From contig JAPFFF010000060.1 of the NCBI GenBank assembly GCA_039105265.1, forward strand, positions 372,001-436,000: a stretch of DNA of 64,000 bases. Reading direction: 5' to 3'. Shown piece after piece: positions 50,401-58,514 of the stretch. A program made the position numbers and the translations under genes. Under the pieces are notes generated by a model. It worked only from the letters and a program-made list of their open reading frames with translations. It was not told the origin of the DNA and ran no database searches. Source of the DNA: Tritrichomonas musculus (lineage: Eukaryota; Parabasalia; Tritrichomonadida; Tritrichomonadidae). Positions within the stretch are counted from its first letter, which is position 1. Every line of letters starts with the position of its first letter.

Positions 50401-51228
50401 TGATTCAAGAAAACTTTGTTCATATGTGGCATCTTCAGGACCAACTTTATTTTTTTCAAGGAGATTTATCATTTCCAATTTATTTGAATGGACTGCATAG
50501 ATCCATAATGAAGGAGTCAAATTAACTCCTTTTTCAACCAAATAATTGAAAATATGTATTGATCCGTAAAAAGTTGCATATTCAATTAATGAAGGAGATC
50601 TTTTGATCAAAAAAATATTTGTTTCGTAAACAGATGGATTAATGCACGATTCAAGAGAAAAATTAGTTTTGTTAATAAAGTCATCAAATTGATTGACATT
50701 GTCGCTTCTTATTATTTCACAAATAAAATCATCATTTTCACCTTTTTCTCTTTTTTCTTCAAAATCATCTGGAACTTCATTAAATTCATCAAGTTTGGGA
50801 TAATCAATGAATTGTTTTATTTCAGGTAAAAAATACAAATGATATTTCATATTCTTATATTTATCGCTTGTTAATAACTTTGCTAATGATTTATCCATTA
50901 TTAGCATTTTTTCTTTTATAAGAAATAAAAGAATTCTTTTATTTTTATGAAAAATATCAAAAATTTCTCTGTTTGAATATTGTGATTTGGTGTCTTCATT
51001 CCGTAAATATTTCAATAGTTTCCCAAGTTTATAGAAAAAATATGAAGAGCGAGAATGATTATTTCCAACATTTGCAATCAAATAAAATAATGATTTGAGT
51101 TCATACTTGTTTTGATCATTATTTTGAATGTCAATAATATCAATTAAATTTTGATATCTTTCTTCAATTGTTTCATCTTCATCAAGAAAATCAAGAAAGA
51201 TTTTTTGAACTTGTTTTATTTTCTCCAT
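47467..51228 (-). CDS. DUF3447 - GBP/dynamin-like GTPase - MACPF-like fusion protein, 1253 aa
   Basis: A 1253-residue multidomain protein. About residues 1-390 are the DUF3447 module and ankyrin-like helices (NNHSRSSYFF, GENDDFICEIIR, SPSLIEYATFYGS, TPSLWIYAVHSN, ESIKCHHIEISNYI). About 410-640 are a large GTPase domain: P-loop GDLRTGKST near 424, a Thr-containing switch (SSSCTREINAVGP), VDSEGL near 494 as the D-x-x-G motif, and GLIYVNNQERFDG near 556, where GBP-like proteins have the guanine site. About 650-800 are helical. About 820-1085 resemble a MACPF domain, with YGEFVATGFNIGCYEI near 953 and IPFIFDII to VANALEYWIGRW at its end. The last 170 residues are a beta-rich region (SMTISGFKFPIF; NNVSSRSFSVSFG). 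GTPase assignment strong; MACPF assignment tentative. The promoter and first codons are repeated upstream. Confidence 0.85.
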   Translation of the reverse strand: MEKIKQVQKIFLDFLDEDETIEERYQNLIDIIDIQNNDQNKYELKSLFYLIANVGNNHSRSSYFFYKLGKLLKYLRNEDTKSQYSNREIFDIFHKNKRILLFLIKEKMLIMDKSLAKLLTSDKYKNMKYHLYFLPEIKQFIDYPKLDEFNEVPDDFEEKREKGENDDFICEIIRSDNVNQFDDFINKTNFSLESCINPSVYETNIFLIKRSPSLIEYATFYGSIHIFNYLVEKGVNLTPSLWIYAVHSNKLEMINLLEKNKVGPEDATYEQSFLESIKCHHIEISNYILQKLMGNSNNAFAIESIIHYYNFAFFPYNIQNIGNEAINYLCKYDHCNIIQLILEMKKIDIKKALKYARKGNKNEMIRLLLSSSNDEENKIDDDTFINLKPFSLWEQSKGKIQLTKIARKLFLQSKNPCIIMEFGDLRTGKSTIASHIIGGPCSDFSKTLFKTAGSSSSCTREINAVGPIKCRQIASAFGLTTDYNPNFDRDIFIVDSEGLNAFDGETPWLMQALLAMLPINTVTLYVAKSINKNDLNQFMKYLKLIRVIGGMEIHHGLIYVNNQERFDGSNVIEQLIEQNKRSTKYLIDSFSQSSIQVDDSHFKCLSVLQFEKHKKEFFTSLKEIVKFIVDLCINDKAVLSGEMVVNMLEEFVDKSDIISDIYDPDKTFETIFLQVVENAMNKSIEEQIPQIKNEIIKKLIEMPIQKLKLLDINDYMNEVENGDLIDNITNNAINQTFPDINNAFPIIADNSHTKAIDIVKDTIINERKKILEKNAMEIYNLGSGFSIADASFKKQIFNINYNQECTEKKFNDNVKMFFHLPEFTKIDIIPIEYQKYKSNQNLSFNEYISNIEFKIRGNGELGFKSSKIGLGKVNTFANNLLGTSFSINSPESNLTTLINAISYAQVYFDPNIDYSQYLTEPLQNKIAELEDLLNTENIKSSQVKNIIADIYSNYGEFVATGFNIGCYEIDILHNDKVNFESSGSSFESSTNGSSNGLKICGISFNHSNSNVENKEISDYSKQIISSHDHTKVSYGNLYQPIPFIFDIIQNQFYGSSFVPLFKYVKSNQVANALEYWIGRWNGKPESCKEYCFINDIESIPPNQKIKLYHRNLEYEVLINNEKEIVIPDCQICYNSDEGEIINDVVLNPSKMTISGFKFPIFSSANKIKTGYKKRKLIYKHRHVTVNLSPFWEFEHEITRSLFFGNGIPFMQLNNVSSRSFSVSFGKIPEGSGKRWNSGPYTVDLQQNLKVKLA

Positions 51229-51709
51229 ATATAAATGTGATTTGATATTTAAGTAATTTTAAATTGAATTGGAAAAAATCCTTTTTAAAATATGTCATTT
51301 CATTAGTGCCTTCAAAATTGAATTGAAAAGTGTTTTTTAGAATTGAAAATGAAGTAAAAAAGATTTTTTGAACTTGTTTTATTTTCTCCATATATAAATG
51401 TGATTTGATATTTAAGTAATTTTAAATTGAATTGGAAAAAATCCTTTTTAAAATATGTCATTTCATTAGTACCTTCAAAATTGAATTGAAAAGTGTTTTT
51501 TAGAATTGAAAATCAAGAAAGATTTTTTGAACTTGCTTTATTTTCTCCATATATAAATGTGATTTGATATTTAAGTAATTTTAAATTGAATTGGAAAAAA
51601 TCCTTTTTAAAATATGTCATTTCATTAGTACCTTCAAAATTGAATTGAAAAGTGTTTTTTAGAATTGAAAATCAAGAAAGATTTTTTGAACTTGTTTTAT
51701 TTTCTCCAT
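51181..51709 (-). repeat. Tandem repeat of promoter plus start codon, units of 159-163 bp
   Basis: Three units, plus a partial fourth start, each hold the CATTTATATATG initiator/start and the codons for MEKIKQVQKIF, followed upstream by the same AT-rich sequence. Starts lie at 51228, 51391, 51550 and 51709. Only the copy at 51228 is continuous with the large gene; the second opens a 66-codon ORF. The copies differ by only a few bases, so the array is recent. Confidence 0.9.
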
Positions 51710-52214
51710 TTTTGCAATTTTCACAAATTCCCACAAAAGTTAAGTTTCTATACCTATCGAAAATTAAAAATCAAAAATTTTATATATAATTGGTGGACCA
51801 AATTTTGTTTTCGATAGGTTATTTGAATATATATATATATCCCTATTTACTAAATGCAGATTTTTCTGTTGTTGCAACACATCAAACTGCAATTTATGAT
51901 TCTAAGTATACTGTTATCGAATCAAGTGATGTTCCTTGAAAATCCTAAAAAAATTGCAGATGAAGAAAAAAAATATTTTTAAATATCATTTATCATAATT
52001 ATGATTTTTCATATACAAAAAAAAAAGAAAAGAAAAAGGAATTCAAAGCATAATAATATCACAAATCATTAAAAGGGTATGGTTGTTTTTTATTATTTGA
52101 GTATTGCAATAAAAGTTATCTTATTTTTAAGAAAAAGTTATGTTTTTTTTTTTTTTTTTTACTATGAAAAAGTTCATGTTTTCAAAAATTATCTCAAAAT
52201 TTTGAATATATAAA
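51710..52214. other. Intergenic spacer with a hairpin
   Basis: AT-rich divergent region. ACCTATCGAAAATT near 51752 and AATTTTGTTTTCGATAGGT near 51801 form an inverted repeat (stem core CTATCGAAAA). It lies next to the tandem array. No gene. Confidence 0.5.
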
Positions 52215-52227
52215 CATTTTTAATCGA
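52215..52227 (+). promoter_or_regulatory. CATTTTT initiator before DUF3447 gene
   Basis: CATTTTTAATCGA immediately precedes ATG 52228, the host-type initiator at 13 nt. Confidence 0.5.
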
Positions 52228-53343
52228 ATGAGCAATATATCTAGCTACCTAAATAATATGAAAGAAATCCAAAATACCTTTTTGGATTTTATTGAAAACG
52301 ATCAAGAAGATAATAGCACATACAAGAAACTAATTGATTCTATTAAAAAAGTTCAAAATAATAAAAATCATTTCAAATCATTTCTACATTTATTAGTAAA
52401 TGTATCAAATAAGCATCATCGTGGACCCGATTTTTTTACAAAGATAGAAAAAATTTTAACATTTTTAACCGACAACATCCAAAAATTTTTTTCAAATGTT
52501 GAAATTTTCTACATTTTTGGAAGCAATAAAAGAATTCTTCTTTATTTCATTGAAAACAAGATACTTATTGTTGACAGAGCAATTGCAAATTTAATGCAAA
52601 CCGAAAAATGTCAAAAATTAAATTATCCTCAATATTTCTATCCAGAAGTCAACAAATTCATTCAATGCGAACCAATCAAAGAATTTGATGGAAATTTTGA
52701 AGAGAATAGAAAAATTGGTGAAAATCATTATTACATTTCTAAATTGATAAGAAATGATGATGTTTCAGAATTTATTGCATTTGTCAATAGAAGTAATTTA
52801 TCACTTAGCGAAACTATAATTTCACCTTCAATTTTTGAAACAAATTCTTTTTTATTGAATAGAAAACCGACATTAATTGAATATTCAGCTTTCTATGGAT
52901 CTATTCAAATTTTCAATTATTTAAAATACAATAAAGTTGATTTAAATCCTTCTTTATGGAAATATGTAATAAGAAGTCAAAATCCTGTTTTGTTTCAAAT
53001 TCTTGAAGCAGAAAAAATTGAACAAGAAGAAAATAGAAATTTTTACATTGAAGCAATCAAATGCCACCATAATGAAACTGCAGAATATATATATGATAAT
53101 CATAAAGAATTAATTACTGACGATTATGAAGTCATTATCCAAAAAGCACTTCGTTACTACAATTTTAAATATATTGATGAGAGTGATTTTGATAAAAATT
53201 TGTTTTTTGATTTTATCAAATTTGACTACTATGAAATTGTTGATTTTCTAATAAAGAATCAAATTGCTGAAATAAACCCTGAAACAAAAGAAGAGAAACA
53301 AAAAAGAAGAATAATTAACTTTTTTTTTGATTTATTATCATGA
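52228..53343 (+). CDS. DUF3447 module protein, 371 aa
   Basis: A 371-residue protein made of the DUF3447 module almost alone. Signatures: NKHHRGPDFF, IEIFYIFGSNKRILL-type sequence, YFYPEVNKF, GENHYYISKLIR, TLIEYSAFYGSIQIF, NPSLWKYVIRS and EAIKCHHNETAEYI. It ends in a Lys-rich stretch (ETKEEKQKRRIIN) and TGA 53341-53343. In relatives this module is followed by ankyrin repeats. Here five isolated ankyrin units lie downstream (53443-55825), so the gene may be the N-terminal part of a larger, now fragmented gene, or the spacers may be removed from the transcript. The GTPase gene starts divergently 1 kb away with the same module. Confidence 0.8.
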   Translation: MSNISSYLNNMKEIQNTFLDFIENDQEDNSTYKKLIDSIKKVQNNKNHFKSFLHLLVNVSNKHHRGPDFFTKIEKILTFLTDNIQKFFSNVEIFYIFGSNKRILLYFIENKILIVDRAIANLMQTEKCQKLNYPQYFYPEVNKFIQCEPIKEFDGNFEENRKIGENHYYISKLIRNDDVSEFIAFVNRSNLSLSETIISPSIFETNSFLLNRKPTLIEYSAFYGSIQIFNYLKYNKVDLNPSLWKYVIRSQNPVLFQILEAEKIEQEENRNFYIEAIKCHHNETAEYIYDNHKELITDDYEVIIQKALRYYNFKYIDESDFDKNLFFDFIKFDYYEIVDFLIKNQIAEINPETKEEKQKRRIINFFFDLLS

Positions 53344-53442
53344 AATTTTTTTTTTTTTGAATGGTTTAATATCGTTTTGTATTTTAATATTTAAATTTTG
53401 TTTGAATCAATTATTTAAATTCCATTTCAACTAAAAAATTTT

Positions 53443-53565
53443 TAATGGTAGAGAAGTTCCATTGGTTTTAGCAGCAAGAATGAATTGTAATGAAATTATT
53501 CAATTGTTATTATCATACTCAAATATTAATGTAAATCTTAATGACATTCTTTTTCAATTTAAATA
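53443..53565 (+). pseudogene. Isolated ankyrin unit A
   Basis: Reads NGREVPLVLAARMNCNEIIQ, then LLLSYSNINVNLNDI and a stop. A single 33-residue ankyrin repeat flanked by AT-rich sequence with stops in all frames. Confidence 0.7.
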
Positions 53566-54082
53566 AGATTTTATATAACAAATTTTTAAATAGAGTTTTT
53601 TTCTAATTTATTTTCATATAATTACAATATCTATATTTTTATATAGTTTTTCCTTAGCTAATTGGATTTAAGATCTTTTTTTTTAAATCACATTTCGATT
53701 ATTTTGTTTTTAATCCAATTAACAATTTAATTTTTCAATCCCGTTTTAAAATTAATTTTATCCAATTTCATGTAAATCATTTAAATGAAATTCAAATGCA
53801 TTTTATTTTGTGATATTTTATTCAAGAAATTCAATTGGATTAATTATCAAAATTTTCAATCATATTTTCATAATATTTATTTAAATACCATCTTATATTA
53901 ATTATTTTAATAACATTTTAATTTAAATGATTCAATCCAATTTTAAATAAAATGTTAAATTTCATTTAAAACAATTTTATTTGAATGATATTAGGTCATT
54001 ATAATTTGATACAATTCATAAAAATAATCATTTGAATGAAATTTCACTTTTTGATATTTGAATGAAATTATTATTTATATTT

Positions 54083-54180
54083 CATACCACAGCTTTATAT
54101 GAAGCAGTTGATAAAGAAAACATTGAAATTGTTAAGCAATTATTATCTTTTAAAAGAATTGACCCAAACATTCAATATAT
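54083..54180 (+). pseudogene. Isolated ankyrin unit B
   Basis: Reads TTALYEAVDKENIEIVKQLL then SFKRIDPNIQ, a single clear ankyrin repeat in the same orientation as unit A, 540 nt further. Confidence 0.75.
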
Positions 54181-54230
54181 TTTAATTTACAATTTCAATA
54201 AAATTTACAATTATTTTAAAGTAAAGTTCA

Positions 54231-54518
54231 AAACCCCCTAACAATAAAAAAACCCCCTAACTTTTTTAAAATTTGAGAGAAAACTTTTTATAGATCAATA
54301 AATATTCATTCATTTAAATATATTTAATAATGTATTCAATATTATTTATGTATTATAATTTAGAAGCCCTGATTTTAACTTTACAAAACCCCCTAACTTT
54401 TTTCCATATTTAAATTTAAATTCAAAAGAAAGTACTTTTTGCCATCAAAAAAGGCTAATTTGAGAGGGAAAAATGGTCAAAAAAAGTTAGGGGGTTGTTG
54501 AAAAAGTTAGGGGGTTTA
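54231..54518. repeat. 288-bp inverted-repeat element (CCCCCTAAC ends)
   Basis: Left arm AACCCCCTAAC twice (54232 and 54251), right arm GTTAGGGGG twice (54486 and 54506), with one more AACCCCCTAACTTTTTT copy in the middle (54388). No ORF. It looks like a small non-autonomous inverted-repeat element (MITE-like) inserted between ankyrin units B and C; target-site duplications are unclear. Confidence 0.6.
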
Positions 54519-54890
54519 TTCCTTTTCTTTATTTTGATTTCATTTATAAAAAAAGTATTTTAATCTAATTTAAATATCAACAAATTCAATAGAATTTCAA
54601 TAAAAAATAATTTTTATAGAGTTCAAAAACAAATAAGTTTAATGGAGTTATATTAAAATTACTTTAATGGTATTTTTTAAATCAATGAATTCAATGCAAT
54701 TTTAACATATTAAAATTAATAGAATTATGTGTCAATAATTTGAATACTATTTCAAACTTTTTAGATTTGATACAATATCAAATAAATATTTTAATTGGAT
54801 ATCAAATAAATATTTTAATCCAATTTGATATTTTAAAAATTCAATATAATTTCACATTTAAAATTTAATGAAATTTTAAATTGAAACAAA

Positions 54891-54998
54891 TCTTATTATA
54901 CTCCTTTACATCGTGCAATTTTAAATGGAAATATTGAAATTGTAAAACTTTTATTGTCTTGTAAGGACATTAATGTTAACCTTTTAAATATTTTATAA
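54891..54998 (+). pseudogene. Isolated ankyrin unit C
   Basis: Reads YTPLHRAILNGNIEIVKLLL, SCKDINVNLLNIL and a stop. A single well-kept ankyrin repeat. Confidence 0.75.
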
Positions 54999-55416
54999 TT
55001 TGCATTTTTCATTTAATTCTATCAAAAAAATTTAATCATGTTTAGAATATAATTTAATGCAATTATAAATCCATTTAATTATGTTTCAAATTAATATCAT
55101 ATTTATGGTAGAATTATCTATTACGTATTTTGAATGACATTATTATCTATACTTTTTATTGGATTCATGATTTTATAATTTGATCGCATTTCATATTATA
55201 ATTTTGTAACATTTTTGTTATATTTTAGTGACATTTTATATATATAAAAATAATAAAATTTAAATTGTGTTTCAATGACATTTATAATCAAAACATTCAA
55301 TTTCATTCAAAAAGTTAATTTAAACAGGATTTTGATATTATTTTAATAGCATTTTTTATTTTTATTGTCATGAAATTTATTCATAATTATTAACAGAATT
55401 TATGATTTTTTTTTTT

Positions 55417-55569
55417 ATAAAACGCCATTGTATATTGCTGTTGAAAATGAAAACATCGATATTGTTAAACTATTATTATCGCAAGATAAAATTGATGTCA
55501 ATATTAAATGCGTTTATAAATCATATAAATTTATCAAATTCACAAACAATATTGTTTTTATTTTGTCGT
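55417..55569 (+). pseudogene. Isolated ankyrin unit D
   Basis: Reads YKTPLYIAVENENIDIVKLL, LSQDKIDVNIK followed by about 19 hydrophobic codons before a stop at 55567-55569. Confidence 0.75.
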
Positions 55570-55717
55570 AATTTTCGACATAAATTGAATATCGTTTATT
55601 CTGTACATTTAAATCACATTTATTTTTAAATATTTTAAGAGAATTAAAAAAAAAAAATTGAAATTTTATATAATTCGATAATTTTTTTATAATTCAGTTC
55701 AAATAAGATAATATTTT

Positions 55718-55825
55718 AACGAGAAAACAGCATTACATGTTGCAGTTGAAAAAGGAAATCTTGAAATAATTAATCTTTTATTGCATCATAAAAGAATAGA
55801 CGTTAATGCTGAAGATAATATTTGA
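55718..55825 (+). pseudogene. Isolated ankyrin unit E
   Basis: Reads NEKTALHVAVEKGNLEIINL, LLHHKRIDVNAEDNI and a TGA stop at 55823-55825. The last unit of the series. Confidence 0.75.
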
Positions 55826-55988
55826 ATTTAAGCAAAAAAAATGAAATTCTTTTTGACATTTTTATGATTTTTTTAAATGCATTTATGTAAAAAACCAAAT
55901 GAATACACCACTGACGAAAAAATAATACAATTGTTTGATCATTTATCCAATAAATGATCAAAGCATTTAATAAAAAAATTTTTTTCTC

Positions 55989-55990
<2 letters not shown>

Positions 55991-56053
<63 letters not shown>
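55991..56053. repeat. 63-T homopolymer
   Basis: An uninterrupted run of 63 T. On the minus strand it is a 63-A tail directly following a coding-like fragment (56054-56560). Confidence 0.9.
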
Positions 56054-56054
<1 letters not shown>

Positions 56055-56565
56055 TCTGTGTGTGAGAGATTTTTTCCACAAGCCAGCTGTCATATCGTTG
56101 ATGCCATAGAATGTGAGAAACTCTTTCATGGCTTGTGTTGTCACATTTTCAAAAAAAAAAAAAACGGTTTTATACAAAATTGAATACTTTACATCATCAA
56201 GCATGTAAAGGATATCAACAATTTTCAACTGCTGGTCTTTGGATTCTAGTTCGAGATTTTCACTGCTTCCTCCATCAGCAGACCTTCTGAAGTACTTTGC
56301 GGGCTCTGTGAAATATTCTTCCTTTTTTTTCGTAGAACGATCAATTAGTGTGTAACGATAATATTTTTTGTGTGGATGAATTTCGAATGTATTTTTGATG
56401 CTTTTATGTAATATGGAGCAACTTACTGGCCAGCAGGCAATACGTGCGAGAAGCCGTTAATAATTTTTTGCTGTTATTCTATAAGACGAGTTTCAAATAG
56501 GTGATTGCCAACTCTATATACCCAGGGAGGTCATTAATCCACACAAAAACTGCTTCTCGCAGTTT
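56054..56565 (-). pseudogene. Coding-like fragment ending in poly(A), possible retro-inserted copy
   Basis: On the minus strand three coherent pieces are readable in different frames: KLREAVFVWINDLPGYIELA, KLLTASRTYCLLASKLLHI, and KSIKNTFEIHPHKKYYRYTL continuing to RRSADGGSSENLELESKDQQ and MKEFLTFYGINDMTAGLWKK. The sequence is clearly more GC-rich than its surroundings and runs straight into a 63-A stretch. This looks like an old copied mRNA or a fragment of a gene unlike its neighbours. The protein family is not recognised. Confidence 0.45.
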
Positions 56566-56663
56566 TTCTTTCTTTATATCGTTATTTTATATCTATATTT
56601 ATCAAGTAATTTATTTGAGTCAGTTAGAATGAATGTTGTAAATTTCTTTTGTATTATTAATGA
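56566..56663. other. Short spacer
   Basis: AT-rich gap between the poly(A)-tailed fragment and the Sel1 pseudogene. No feature seen. Confidence 0.4.
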
Positions 56664-58447
56664 TCATAATAAATCATGTCCGAAACCTTCATAAAATCTT
56701 TTTGAAATATTTTTCAATTTACTATTTTTTGGAAATGTTTTTTTCTTGTTCATATCTCGTAATTCATATGAATTGACAGATTCTAGTTCAATGTTATATA
56801 AAAAATCCATCGAATGATAAATTTCATAATAAAACTCAACTTTTGATCTATTAAATAATTGCAAATTAGTGATTATTTTGATTATTTGTCTTAATAAAGT
56901 GTCAAGATTATCGTTTGTTTTTGCATTTCTTTCTATTTCTCCTTTGATTAATGAAATATTATTTCCACATTTTTTGATTAGAATTAGACACAATAATATC
57001 TGTGAATATCCAAATTTGAATGATTTGATTAGTAATTCAATCGATTTGTTGATATCTCCTCCAATCATTTCATCAAATATGTAAATGTGTGCCAAATTGT
57101 ACATCGATAAAATGTCGTTTTTTTGATGAATTTCTTCTTCAAAATAAACAATTGCATTGCTCGATCTTCCTTCGATTTGATCAAATCCATGTTTGTATAT
57201 AATACCAAGATTATTTTTAGCATATTGATTGTTAAATGATGATGCTTCTTTATAATAATGAATTGCTTCCATCATATTTCGTTCTACACTTTTACCTACT
57301 TGAAGTAAGAATCCATGTGCAAAATTAGCTTATCTGAAACAATTCTTTGATGAAAGCATGATATAATATCTGCCTTTTTTAATATCTTGCCGATAAAATT
57401 TACTTGAATAATATATGTATCCAAGAAAATATTGTGCCATAGAAAAATTTTTATTTGAAGCAAGTGTAAAATAATGAATTGCTTTTTCAATATCATGCGT
57501 AACATATTCTCATATGAAGTAGAATAAACCGAGATTGTATAGTGCTTCTGGAAGATAATGATTTGCAGCAAGCGCATAATAATGAATTGATTTGTTAATA
57601 TCAAATACTGAATATTCTTCTTTTAAGTAAATTAATCCGAGAATGAATTGCGTTTCTGGTTGATTTTGATTTGAAGCAAGTGATAAAAAATGAATTGATT
57701 TGTTTATTTCAAATACAGCAAAATCTTCTATTAAGAAAATTATACCGAGAATGAATGTGATAAATAAATGATGGTGAAAATGAACCTCCAACACCAACTC
57801 TCCGAAGCTCAATATATTCTTCTTCTATTATTATTTCTTCTTGTATTATTGTTTCTTCTTTCAAATATTTCTCTGATTCTAAAATGTATTCTTCAATTCG
57901 ATATTTATTTCGTTGTAAATAACTTCTCTTGATTAGATACGCTGAGATGCTCGTTATGATAATTGACCAAATATAATGCATTGGTTTTTCTGAGGTATAA
58001 ATCCATAGTCCTTCTTTTAAACTTTCAACTTCTTCTAGAAAAATACAATCTATCTCAATTTCTCGATTTACAAGTGTCACTTTTTTCATTTAAAAAGCAA
58101 AATGAAAAATTTGAATTTGAAATTAATATATTTTGTATGATGTATTCTAATGCTATCAAGACGTCAATAATCATTATCGTTTTCTCAAAACAAAGAATTA
58201 GATAATGTTCGTTCATTTCATCATCTTGACTTTTTATTTCATCAATTATCATGACTTTAGACTCTTTAATATTTTTATTCATTATTATTTTTTGATTTTC
58301 CTCCAGAAATGTATTTTTTGAAATATTTAAAAAAGAATTATTTTGAAAAATCTCTCTAAAAGCAGGCTTTTCAAATTTTGTTTGAGGACGGTTTAAAAAT
58401 TCAGGAAGTTTCAAGAAACTTTCAATTATATTTGTACTTTTATCCAT
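56664..58447 (-). pseudogene. Decayed Sel1-repeat protein gene
   Basis: Minus-strand gene of about 590 codons. From 57812 to 56664 one single frame encodes Sel1 repeats (36-residue helical pairs): FEINKSIHFLSLASNQNQPE, TQFILGLIYLKEEYSVFDIN, KSIHYYALAANHYLPEALYN, EKAIHYFTLASNKNFSMAQY, EAIHYYKEASSFNNQYAKNN. That frame is broken only by an in-frame TGA near 57510 and TAA near 57330. Upstream (57709-58447) two further frames hold the N-terminal part (EGLWIYTSEKPMHYIWSIII; SQDDEMNEHYLILCFEKTIM), whose last piece vaguely recalls a protein-kinase lobe, as in trichomonad kinase-Sel1 fusions. So about four lesions. Sel1 repeats mediate protein binding. Confidence 0.7.
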
Positions 58448-58499
58448 CCTATTTTTTCATATTATTTTCATTCAATTTTTTAAATTATTTTTAATCGTA

Positions 58500-58514
58500 C
58501 ATTTAAAAATTTTC
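58500..58514 (+). promoter_or_regulatory. CATTT initiator before DUF3447/ankyrin gene
   Basis: CATTTAAAAATTTTC precedes ATG 58515, almost the same sequence as before the HECT gene (CATTTAAAATTTTTTG). Confidence 0.55.

Noticed and set aside
51181-51709. Evenly spaced repeats suggesting a CRISPR-like array
   Set aside because: Units are 159-163 bp, contiguous, contain the gene's own start codon, and the sequence is eukaryotic; no short repeat/unique spacer structure.
52228-55825. Classical introns between ankyrin units
   Set aside because: No GTATGT donors or ACTAACACACAG acceptors were seen at unit borders; left as an open question among the findings.
56053-56066. Trichomonad 3' splice site (TCTCACACACAG)
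   Set aside because: It is followed by a homopolymer instead of an exon and no GTATGT-type donor with a coding exon was found.
55826-56228. Lys-homopolymer ORF on the minus strand
   Set aside because: The Lys run is the 63-A tract; only the fragment before it is coding-like.
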